DNA from: Bacteroidales bacterium UBA1077
GTDB taxonomy: Bacteria > Bacteroidota > Bacteroidia > Bacteroidales > UBA932
DNA: 15,327 nt
Reading direction: 5' to 3'
Assembly (NCBI GenBank): GCA_002314195.1
Contig: DCCQ01000150.1
Coordinates: 13,926 to 29,252 of the forward strand
The position numbers and the translations under genes were made by a program. This document shows, piece by piece, positions 1 through 6,824 of this stretch (position 1 is its first letter; each line of letters opens with the position of its first letter). A model generated the notes under the pieces. That model searched no databases, was not told the DNA's origin, and saw nothing but the letters and a program-made list of their open reading frames with translations.

Positions 1-71
1 TTCACCTCAAAGAACATTTCAAACAAATCAAAACAGTTTCTGAGAGCATATTACAGATTATTTGTGACATT

Positions 72-1325
72 ATGGGAAAATATAACTTTGACGAGATGAC
101 GCAAAGACGCGGCACGAACTGCGTCAAGTGGGATGCCGAGAGCCCTGTAGGGCCGATTTCGGAGGATGTGATTCCGCTTTGGGTGGCTGACATGGACTTC
201 AAGGTGGCTCCAGAGATAGTTGACGTGCTGAAAAACCGTGTCGATCAGGAGATTTTCGGGTACACCCACGTGCCAGATTCCTACTACGATGCCGCCATCA
301 ACTGGTGGGAGCGTCGCAGAGGGTGGCACACCGAAAAGGACTGGTACCTCTACATTCCGGGAGTCGTTCCGGCTATGTCGGTGGTTGTCAAGGCTTTGAC
401 GCAGTATGAAATAGTAGACGGCGAGGTGGTCGAGAAGCCGGACCGTGGTCGTGGACCTCATGGAGAACTGCCTAAGATGATCATCCAGAGTCCGGCGTAC
501 AATTGCTTTTTCTCCACTGCGAAGAACAATCTGTGCGAACTCTCGGTCAACAAGCTGATCTACGACACGGAAGGGGATCAGGCCACATGGTACATTGATT
601 TCGAGGACCTTGAGAGGCGGGCTGCTGACCCGATGGCCAAGGTGCTTCTGTTCTGTAACCCTCACAACCCTTGCGGACGTGTCTGGCCTCGCGAGGATCT
701 GGAAAAGGTGGCCGACATCTGTCGCAGGAACGGGGTGATCGTCATCAGCGACGAGATCCATTGCGAATTGGAAATGCCTGGCTATCACTTCACTCCGATG
801 GCCTCGCTCTCGCAAGCCTCTCAAGACAACACCGTCACGATGAACTCTCCGAGCAAGTCGTTCAACATCGCTGGTCTCGGAATCTCCAACATCATCACGA
901 ACAATCCGGAATGGAAGAAGATCATCGACAGGGTCATCAACATCAACGAGCTTTGTGATGTGAATCCTTTCGGAGTCCTTGCCCTTCAGGCAGCCTACAA
1001 CGAGGGCGAGCCTTGGCTCAAGGATCTTAATGAATATCTTTACGGCAACTATCGCACACTGCTCTCGTTCTTCGAGGAGAACCTTCCGGAATTCCCTGTC
1101 AGCAAGTTGGAGGGAACCTACCTTGTCTGGGTTGATGTAAGTGCTTTGAACATGTCAGCGAACGACATCGAGAACAGTCTGCTTCTCAATGAGAAAGTTT
1201 GGATCAACTCTGGAGTCATGTACGGCCTCGACGGCTTCATGCGCATCAACATCGCCTGCCCTCGCGCCCGCCTTCAGCAAGGTCTTGAGCGCATTGCAGC
1301 CGGTTTCCACCGCCTGATGGCATAA
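72..1325 (+). CDS. MalY/PatB-family PLP aminotransferase-fold enzyme (probable cystathionine beta-lyase)
   Basis: This is a fold-type I PLP enzyme of 417 aa. The family usually cleaves C-S bonds (cystathionine to homocysteine, pyruvate and ammonia) or acts as an aminotransferase, in the cytoplasm. The opening region contains PLWVADMDF, typical of MalY/PatB. NPHNPCGRVW (residues 196-205), SDEIHCE (from 226, with D227 expected to bind the PLP pyridine nitrogen) and SPSKSFN with the Schiff-base lysine K262 are all visible. The C-terminal RINIACPR supplies the substrate carboxylate-binding arginine. The protein is longer than E. coli MalY (about 390 aa); most of the excess is a charged stretch at about residues 112-133, before the IIQSPAYNCF strand. 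The ATG at 72 fits the family N-terminus; no strong Shine-Dalgarno is seen, as is common in Bacteroidota. It converges on the leftward dnaN gene set. The fold is certain; lyase versus aminotransferase specificity is inferred. Confidence 0.9.
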   Translation: MGKYNFDEMTQRRGTNCVKWDAESPVGPISEDVIPLWVADMDFKVAPEIVDVLKNRVDQEIFGYTHVPDSYYDAAINWWERRRGWHTEKDWYLYIPGVVPAMSVVVKALTQYEIVDGEVVEKPDRGRGPHGELPKMIIQSPAYNCFFSTAKNNLCELSVNKLIYDTEGDQATWYIDFEDLERRAADPMAKVLLFCNPHNPCGRVWPREDLEKVADICRRNGVIVISDEIHCELEMPGYHFTPMASLSQASQDNTVTMNSPSKSFNIAGLGISNIITNNPEWKKIIDRVININELCDVNPFGVLALQAAYNEGEPWLKDLNEYLYGNYRTLLSFFEENLPEFPVSKLEGTYLVWVDVSALNMSANDIENSLLLNEKVWINSGVMYGLDGFMRINIACPRARLQQGLERIAAGFHRLMA

Positions 1326-1366
1326 CTTGCAACTGTACTTCATTATGAAATGATCGGTCGCGGAGC

Positions 1367-1485
1367 TTCTCTAAGCGATACAGTGCTAACATGCAGCCGA
1401 AAAAATGCAAAAGCCAAATTTTGCACGTTACCAAAATTCGACTTTTGATTTTTCGGCTGCTCTTGTGTTTATATCGTTTAGAAAA
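1367..1485. repeat. Large nested imperfect palindrome between convergent genes
   Basis: Bases 1393-1404 (GCAGCCGAAAAA) pair perfectly with 1449-1460. Inside that stem are two smaller hairpins: TGCAAAA at 1406-1412 with TTTTGCA at 1419-1425 (perfect, 6-nt loop), and CAAAA at 1432-1436 with TTTTG at 1443-1447. Outside it, 1367-1380 (TTCTCTAAGCGATA) matches the complement of 1472-1485 at 12 of 14 positions. The outer right arm runs over the last codons of the leftward gene that ends at 1478. There is no T-run directly after the 12-bp stem on either strand, so it is not a textbook intrinsic terminator, though it may end transcription from both sides. It could instead be a dispersed palindromic repeat. 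The remaining bases of the 1326-1477 gap show nothing else. Confidence 0.6.
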
Positions 1486-2041
1486 TTATCTGAAAATCAA
1501 GGACTTTGTCGTACCCTAAGATGCCGGTGACGTGTGTGCTGGCAGCGGGGCGGGCTGCCAGCGGCAGGCGGGGTGCAAGCTCAATGGCGATTAGGTCACC
1601 GGTGCGGATGTAGAGCAACTGCGTGGCTTCCACAAGAGCGTCTTCAATCATATTCAGAGATGGGTGTCCGAAAGTGAAAATCTCAACTCCATTTCTGAAC
1701 AGGCTGAATCGGCCATCCCCTTCCAGCCTTTGCGGCGGAAATGTTGGTGCGGGCAGGAAAGATGTGTGGTCCAGACAAATTGCTTGGGCGTAACCTTCGG
1801 GAGAGCCGTCCAACATATTCTCGGGGTATAGGAGCACTCCGTAACCGACGCTGTCGTAGTACCTTGAGGCAAACTTCCTCCCGACGCTGCGGCCAGGCTT
1901 CAGGACACGAGCGAAAAGAACCGGGGAATATGTCAACACATCCACGAACTCTGGAGGGTAGAAATCCTCGTTGTCCTTTTCCCACGTTGTGTCCGGACGC
2001 ACAGTGATATGCCCGGATGATGTCTTTACTATTATATTCAT
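1478..2041 (-). CDS. Fumarylacetoacetate-hydrolase-fold protein, apparently catalytically dead
   Basis: This 187-aa protein resembles the core of the small FAH family (YcgM-like hydrolases/isomerases). Landmarks in family order are VRPDTTW (14-20), FYPPEF (27-32), KPGRSVGRKFASRYYDSVGY (48-67), the strand-helix segment before RTGDLI (146-151), and the closing KVLDFQIIF. By eye against remembered family members, the two metal-binding glutamates of the ExE motif correspond to S39 and V41, and the metal-binding aspartate of GIDFTARD to L70. The FTGTP substrate loop after GDLI is replaced (AIELAP). The usual lysine of the IC-K-G-FD segment also appears missing. I therefore read it as a pseudoenzyme with an unknown, perhaps binding or structural, role. 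It lies 29 bases downstream of the exonuclease gene on the same strand, in an apparent dnaN-exonuclease-FAH-like operon. Its coding sequence is intact with no frameshift. Confidence 0.7.
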   Translation of the reverse strand: MNIIVKTSSGHITVRPDTTWEKDNEDFYPPEFVDVLTYSPVLFARVLKPGRSVGRKFASRYYDSVGYGVLLYPENMLDGSPEGYAQAICLDHTSFLPAPTFPPQRLEGDGRFSLFRNGVEIFTFGHPSLNMIEDALVEATQLLYIRTGDLIAIELAPRLPLAARPAASTHVTGILGYDKVLDFQIIF

Positions 2042-2070
2042 GGAACAGGATTCCGCAAAAGGAGGAAGCC

Positions 2071-3078
2071 CTAGAAGAGCTTGCCGCCGTTGAATTTGTT
2101 CTTGAGCATCTCAGCCGCACTGGTCAGTGCCTCACCCTCAAGCGGTTTGCTGAGTTCGGCTTCCCTGGCTTTAGCCGCCTCTTTCTTCTCTTTGTCGAAC
2201 TGCTCCTTCAACCGTGCGAACTGACGTTTCGTGTCCATCGTGAACTCGCCGTTCTCAATCCATGCGAAATAGGCAGGCTCGGTCTCATAGACCTCACGGG
2301 CGGTTCTGCCTTTGTGCTTCCCGAAACTGATCGTAGGCTCGTCGTTCTTTCCAAGAATAAGTCTTCCGGCATAGTCCACGGTGCGGGGGCGACCGGCGAC
2401 TCCTGACAGGAACTCAACATCATTCTTCAGCACCTGTTCGTGGTACTTGGTCGGGGTCTGGTACATGTCCAGCTGTCCCTTGAGCACCTCGTAGGTGGCC
2501 ATCGTGTCGGCTTCGGCCGAGTGGGCGTTCTCGAAGTCCTCTCCGCCGCAGTAGAAGCGGTAGGCGGCCTTTAGGTTGCGCGGCTCCATATAATGGTAGA
2601 TCGTCTGCACATCAATCATCTGCTTGGAATGCAGGTCGATGTCCGTGGCCTCAAGGGTCGCCTGGGCTTTCGTCTTGTTCTCCGGAGTGTTCCTTGGGTC
2701 GGAAAGTCTGCGAAGGCAGTAGGCACGGACCCTCTCAAGTTCCTCGGACAGCATCGGAAGGTCGAATTTTGTGGAATTATACCCGGCCAGGTCACTGTCC
2801 CTGAGCCACTCTACAACCTCCGGGGCAATCTCTATGAATTTCTTCTCTCCTGCGACATCCTCATCCTTTATTCCGTTCACCTGACTTGCTTCCGGATTGA
2901 TGGGATGCTGTTTACGAAGAGAGTAATCCCACGGACAAACCCTCCATGTCTTGACCTCGTGATGTCCATCTGGAAACACTTTGACAAAACTGAGCTCAAC
3001 AATGCAGTCATTAACGATATTAAGGCCTGTGCTCTCGATGTCGAAGAAAAGCAAAGGTCTTTTAAGTGAAAGTTCCAT
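2071..3078 (-). CDS. DEDDh 3'-5' exonuclease with exodeoxyribonuclease X-like C-terminal domain
   Basis: A 335-aa DnaQ-superfamily exonuclease. Exo I is FDIESTG (D13, E15), Exo II is AGYNSTKFDLPML (D106), and Exo III is HSAEADT (H186, D191), giving a complete DEDDh active site that should remove nucleotides from DNA 3' ends with two metal ions. Residues about 249-292 (ISFGKHKGR through YFAWI) match the small domain found after many Bacteroidota exonucleases and in ExoX-type proteins. A charged segment at about 118-152 looks like an insertion relative to Bacteroides homologues as I remember them. A Lys/Glu-rich tail follows residue 292 and ends in GGKLF. It sits 18 bases downstream of dnaN and is probably cotranscribed with it. 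This could be a proofreading or repair nuclease; it is not fused to a polymerase, and its substrate is not evident from sequence. Confidence 0.9.
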   Translation of the reverse strand: MELSLKRPLLFFDIESTGLNIVNDCIVELSFVKVFPDGHHEVKTWRVCPWDYSLRKQHPINPEASQVNGIKDEDVAGEKKFIEIAPEVVEWLRDSDLAGYNSTKFDLPMLSEELERVRAYCLRRLSDPRNTPENKTKAQATLEATDIDLHSKQMIDVQTIYHYMEPRNLKAAYRFYCGGEDFENAHSAEADTMATYEVLKGQLDMYQTPTKYHEQVLKNDVEFLSGVAGRPRTVDYAGRLILGKNDEPTISFGKHKGRTAREVYETEPAYFAWIENGEFTMDTKRQFARLKEQFDKEKKEAAKAREAELSKPLEGEALTSAAEMLKNKFNGGKLF

Positions 3079-3096
3079 AGCCCTGATCCTTGAATG

Positions 3097-4215
3097 TTAA
3101 ACCATGATAGGCATCAGGATTCCGCAAATCTTTCCGCTCTCCTCATCGTCCTCCGACGGGATGATCAGAGCGGCCCTGCGCGCGTCCGCAAACTTCATCA
3201 CGACTGTCTCGCAGCTCATGTTGGCGAGTATTTCGGTGAGGAATGTGGACTTGAACCCTATGGAGAGCTCGTCGCCGCTGTAGTCGCAGTTGATCTTCTC
3301 ATAGGCCGCGATTGCGAAACCCAGATCCTGGGCCGTGATCTCCATCTGTCCGGGCTTCAGATCCAGCTTGATGTGGTTGGATGCCTTGTTGGCGCAGACC
3401 GCGACGCGTCTAACCGTGTTCAGGAACATCGCCCTGTCGATCTTCAGCACGCTTGAGTTGTTCTGAGGGATGACATCACGGTACTTAGGATACTTCCCGA
3501 CAATCAGCCTGCAGACCATGGTTGTCTTTCCGAATGTGAAAAGAACCGTGCTTGAGTCGAACGCGATCTCGACAGTTCCGTCTTCCTTTCCGAGAATGGA
3601 TTTCAGCACTGCCGCCGGTTTCTTGTGCAGGATGAACGAGCACTTCTCCGGAGTCTTGACCTCCTTGGCCGTGTAGCAGATGAGCTTGTGTGAGTCCGAA
3701 GCCACCAATGTGGTCGATTCAGGACTGAAGTCAAAGAATATTCCGTTCATCGCCGGCCTTATCTCGTCATCGGCTGTCGCGTAGATCGTGCTGTTGATGC
3801 CTTCGATCAGGCTGTCGGCCGGGAACTCGATTTTTTCCGCATCCTCGCTCGTTCCCTTGATTTCAGGATAATCCTCCGCAGGGAAGAAAGGAAGCACTGA
3901 GTTTCCGCTGGCCCATTTGCACTCTATGGAACTGTCGCTTGCTGTGCTGATGGCCACGGGCTGGTCAGGAAGTTCCTTGAGTAAGTCGATGATGTGCCTT
4001 GCCGGAACGGCGATCCTGCCTTCTTCCTCGGTGGTGTCAACCTCGATATCGGTTCTGAGTGTGAGTTCGGAATCCGAGGCTGTCACCTCAAGGATGTTGC
4101 CTTTGAGGTCAAACAGGAAATTTTCCAGAATCGGAAGCGCGGACTTGGCCGGGATGGCCTTTGAGATGTCCATCAACCCTTTCAGGAGCTCTGTGCTCGA
4201 TACGTTGAATTTCAT
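3097..4215 (-). CDS. dnaN: DNA polymerase III beta subunit (sliding clamp)
   Basis: The 372-aa length and whole-protein match fit the bacterial sliding clamp, the ring-shaped homodimer that tethers DNA polymerase III and other enzymes to DNA. The N-terminus MKFNVSSTELLKGL and the segment ALPILENFLF are typical, as are VASDSHKL in the second domain and the short C-terminal MPIMV in the position of the usual MPMRL-type ending. Three clamp domains of roughly 120 residues each can be laid out along the protein. The ATG at 4215 is preceded by a leader with a candidate housekeeping promoter box at 4279-4286. It is the first gene of a leftward group with the exonuclease and the FAH-like protein. It is not next to dnaA here. 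Confidence 0.95.
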   Translation of the reverse strand: MKFNVSSTELLKGLMDISKAIPAKSALPILENFLFDLKGNILEVTASDSELTLRTDIEVDTTEEEGRIAVPARHIIDLLKELPDQPVAISTASDSSIECKWASGNSVLPFFPAEDYPEIKGTSEDAEKIEFPADSLIEGINSTIYATADDEIRPAMNGIFFDFSPESTTLVASDSHKLICYTAKEVKTPEKCSFILHKKPAAVLKSILGKEDGTVEIAFDSSTVLFTFGKTTMVCRLIVGKYPKYRDVIPQNNSSVLKIDRAMFLNTVRRVAVCANKASNHIKLDLKPGQMEITAQDLGFAIAAYEKINCDYSGDELSIGFKSTFLTEILANMSCETVVMKFADARRAALIIPSEDDEESGKICGILMPIMV

Positions 4216-4278
4216 ATTCGTAGTGTTTTTTAATTTCTAAGTCATTCCGGCCGTCGGAGTGACTGCGGCCGTGAAAGG

Positions 4279-4286
4279 CAAATATA
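4279..4286 (-). promoter_or_regulatory. Candidate -7 box for dnaN
   Basis: On the minus strand this reads TATATTTG, a perfect match to the Bacteroidota housekeeping -7 consensus TAnnTTTG. It lies about 64 bases upstream of the dnaN start. No TTTG-type -33 element is seen at the usual distance, so the call rests on one box. On the opposite strand, CATATTTG at 4313-4320 is a 7-of-8 match that could serve htrA. The rest of the 4216-4389 spacer is AT-rich with no clear hairpin. Confidence 0.4.
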
Positions 4287-4389
4287 CAAATATTCCCTTA
4301 ATATTATGGCATCATATTTGATTTTTTGCCTTGGGTTTCGGAGGTCCGCTCCGGCAACCATTAATGTGTAATTGATAATTTAAATTAAT

Positions 4390-5880
4390 ATGTCTGAAAT
4401 GAAAAAAGGTTTAGTAACAGTGGTGCTGTCAGTATTGTTCAGCGTGCTGGCGGCATACGGTGTCGTCAAGGCGGCAACCGTGGACGAGGGAGACAAAGTG
4501 ACAAGGACAGAGAATGGAACGGTCACTAAGACTGTCAATCTGGCACAGTCTGACTATCCTGATCTGACCTATGCCGCCGAGGCGGCTGTCGAGGCGGTTG
4601 TCTATGTAGAGGTGACTGTCACTCAACAGTATCAAATGTCGGATCCGTTCTTCCGTTTCTTTTTCGGTGATGAAGGGCCTCAGACAAGGGAGCAGCAGGG
4701 AAGCGGTTCAGGTGTGATAATCCGTCCTGACGGCTATATCGTGACCAACAACCATGTTGTGGCCAACGCCACCAAGGTTCAGGTCACTCTGAACAACAAC
4801 AAGACTTATGAGGCCAAGGTCATCGGTACCGACCCTGCCACGGATGTGGCCTTGATAAAGATTGACGCTCAGGGACTTCCGACACTTCCATTCGGAGATT
4901 CCGACCAGCTGAGGCTTGGAGAGTGGGTTCTGGCTGTCGGCAGCCCTCTCGGCTACCAGCTCAGGTCCACCATCACAGCCGGTATCGTCAGTGCGAAAGG
5001 ACGTTCCATGGCGCATGATCCAAGGGAGAACAACGGCGGCATCCAGATTGAGTCGTTCATCCAGACCGACGCGGCGGTCAACCCTGGCAACTCCGGCGGA
5101 GCGCTTGTCAACAAGACTGGCGAACTGGTCGGCATCAACACAGCCATTGTTTCGCAGACGGGGGCATATTCGGGATATTCATTCGCTGTGCCTGTCAACA
5201 TCGTGAAAAAGATTGTCAGTGACCTTATTGACTTTGGCTCAGTGAAGAGAGCTGTTCTCGGGATCTCGATGTCAGACCTTAACGAAGGCCTCGCCAAGGT
5301 TCTGAAATACGATTCAGTTGATGATATGTTGAAAAAAATGAAACTTTCTTCTCCGGAAGGCGTATATATCAGAGAGGTTGCCAAAGGCAGTTCCGCCGAC
5401 AAGGCCGGAATCAAGGAAGGCGATGTGATCGTGGCGATTGACGGAACCGATGTGAAGAGTGGCTCCGCTGTTCAGGTCAAGGTCAATTCCTTCCACCCTG
5501 GCGACAAGGCCAAGGTGAAGGTCATCCGTGACGGCAAGGAGAAGGAACTTGAGGTCACGTTCCAGGGCAGCAGCACTGAGAACGGTACTGTTGTGGGAGA
5601 CGGCGAGATCGCTTTCTTCGGAACTACGCTGAAAGAGGCTTCAAAGGAGACCCTTGAGAAGTACGGTCTGAAGAAAGGAGTCGAGATCACATCCGTAGGA
5701 AGCGGCAAGATGCTTGAGGCCGGAGCTTCAGAGGGAATGATCATCACCTATGTCAACGATCAGCCGGTCGGCACACCTCAGGATGTTTTGAACATCGCCA
5801 AGTCCGCAAAGAGGGCGGTTTACATCGAGGGTGTGACAGCCAACGGTAGAAAGGCCTTCTTCGGATTCAGTAAAGAGTAG
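4390..5880 (+). CDS. Periplasmic serine protease/chaperone of the HtrA (DegP/DegQ, Do) family
   Basis: A 496-aa protein exported by an N-terminal signal peptide (MKKGLVTVVLSVLF, ending near VVKAATV). It degrades or refolds misfolded envelope proteins. The trypsin-like triad is H122 (TNNHVVANA), D152 (DPATDVALI) and S235 (GNSGGALV). Two PDZ domains follow: the first around residues 285-395 with AGIKEGDVIVAIDG, the second at the C-terminus with EGMIITYVNDQ. This is the DegP/DegQ architecture. A Phe-rich stretch (FFRFFFGDEG) and a Gln-containing linker before GSGSGVII correspond to the LA-loop region. Two start codons are possible, 4390 and 4399; the second begins directly at MKKG, and both give the same mature protein. 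It is followed by a strong hairpin and then rpoD, and is divergent from dnaN. Confidence 0.95.
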   Translation: MSEMKKGLVTVVLSVLFSVLAAYGVVKAATVDEGDKVTRTENGTVTKTVNLAQSDYPDLTYAAEAAVEAVVYVEVTVTQQYQMSDPFFRFFFGDEGPQTREQQGSGSGVIIRPDGYIVTNNHVVANATKVQVTLNNNKTYEAKVIGTDPATDVALIKIDAQGLPTLPFGDSDQLRLGEWVLAVGSPLGYQLRSTITAGIVSAKGRSMAHDPRENNGGIQIESFIQTDAAVNPGNSGGALVNKTGELVGINTAIVSQTGAYSGYSFAVPVNIVKKIVSDLIDFGSVKRAVLGISMSDLNEGLAKVLKYDSVDDMLKKMKLSSPEGVYIREVAKGSSADKAGIKEGDVIVAIDGTDVKSGSAVQVKVNSFHPGDKAKVKVIRDGKEKELEVTFQGSSTENGTVVGDGEIAFFGTTLKEASKETLEKYGLKKGVEITSVGSGKMLEAGASEGMIITYVNDQPVGTPQDVLNIAKSAKRAVYIEGVTANGRKAFFGFSKE

Positions 5881-5903
5881 TTGATGAAGGTTACCAGGTA
5901 GTG

Positions 5904-5944
5904 TTTCCCTGACGGAAACGGCTCCGCGCCTTCCGTCAGGGAAA
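5904..5944 (+). terminator. 14-bp hairpin between htrA and rpoD (terminator or rpoD leader structure)
   Basis: TTTCCCTGACGGAA (5904-5917) pairs perfectly with 5931-5944, with a 13-nt loop. Only a short T-tract (TTTG) follows, so termination may be partial. The stem ends 19 bases before the rpoD ATG at 5964, leaving no room for a promoter between the two. Confidence 0.65.
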
Positions 5945-5963
5945 TTTGTGTATTACAAGATAT

Positions 5964-6824
5964 ATGAGGCAATTAAAGATTACAAAATCAATCACCAACC
6001 GTGAGAGCGCCTCTCTGGACAAGTATCTCCAGGAGATAGGACGTGAGGAGTTGGTGTCACCGGAAGAGGAAGTGGAACTTTCGCAGAGGATCCGCAAGGG
6101 TGACCAGAAAGCCCTTGAGAAACTCACAAGAGCCAACCTTAGGTTCGTTGTTTCTGTTGCGAAGCAGTATCAGAACCAGGGACTAAGCCTTCCGGACTTG
6201 ATCAATGAGGGAAACCTCGGACTGATCAAGGCTGCAGAGAAATTCGATGAGACGAGAGGTTTCAAGTTCATTTCATACGCCGTGTGGTGGATTCGTCAGT
6301 CGATCCTTCAGGCTCTTGCCGAGCAGTCCAGGATCGTCAGACTTCCGCTCAACCAGGTAGGTTCCCTGAACAAGATCAACAAGGCGCTGTCACAGTTCGA
6401 GCAGAAGAACGAGAGAAGCCCATCAAATGAGGAACTTTCCGAGATGATTGACATCCCTCAGGACAAGATTTCCGACACCCTCAGGGTCTCAGGAAGACAC
6501 GTGTCCGTGGACGCACCGTTTGTTGAGGGCGAGGACAACAGTCTTCTGGACGTGATTCCGAACGACGATTCACCTATGGCCGACAGAGGTCTGGTGAACG
6601 AGTCGCTCAGCACCGAGATCGAGAGGTCCCTCCAGATCCTGACGACCCGTGAGCGTGAGATCATCAAGTCGTTCTTCGGAATCGGCTGCCAGGAGATGAC
6701 CCTTGAGGAGATCGGCGAGAGGCTCGACCTTACAAGGGAAAGAGTCCGTCAGATCAAGGAGAAGGCGATCCGCAAGCTCAAGAAACCATCCGCAAGCAAA
6801 CTTCTTAAAACCTATCTTGGTTAA
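5964..6824 (+). CDS. rpoD: Primary RNA polymerase sigma factor (RpoD/SigA, Bacteroidota type)
   Basis: A 286-aa group 1 sigma factor that directs core RNA polymerase to housekeeping promoters. I chose the ATG at 5964 because MRQLKITKSITNRES is the conserved start of Bacteroidota RpoD; an upstream TTG at 5946 would overlap the end of the preceding hairpin region. There is no acidic region 1.1 and no long non-conserved insert, as expected for this phylum. Region 1.2 begins near SLDKYLQEIG (17-26). Region 2 includes LPDLINEGNLGLIKAAEKFD and FISYAVWWIRQ. Region 4 is the C-terminal helix-turn-helix with MTLEEIGERLDLTRERVRQI. Its stop overlaps the argS start (TAATG), so the two are probably cotranscribed. 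It would recognise the TAnnTTTG boxes listed elsewhere in this window. Confidence 0.96.
   Translation: MRQLKITKSITNRESASLDKYLQEIGREELVSPEEEVELSQRIRKGDQKALEKLTRANLRFVVSVAKQYQNQGLSLPDLINEGNLGLIKAAEKFDETRGFKFISYAVWWIRQSILQALAEQSRIVRLPLNQVGSLNKINKALSQFEQKNERSPSNEELSEMIDIPQDKISDTLRVSGRHVSVDAPFVEGEDNSLLDVIPNDDSPMADRGLVNESLSTEIERSLQILTTREREIIKSFFGIGCQEMTLEEIGERLDLTRERVRQIKEKAIRKLKKPSASKLLKTYLG

Noticed and set aside
51..824. A 257-aa open frame on the minus strand
   Set aside because: It is antisense to the PLP enzyme, has no recognisable family features, and the plus-strand reading carries all PLP motifs.
1367..1485. Integron attC site
   Set aside because: No GTTRRRY/RYYYAAC core pair is present at the palindrome ends and no integrase or cassette array is in the window.
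5946..5963. Upstream TTG start extending rpoD by six codons
   Set aside because: It lies immediately after the hairpin, and the conserved family N-terminus begins at the ATG at 5964.
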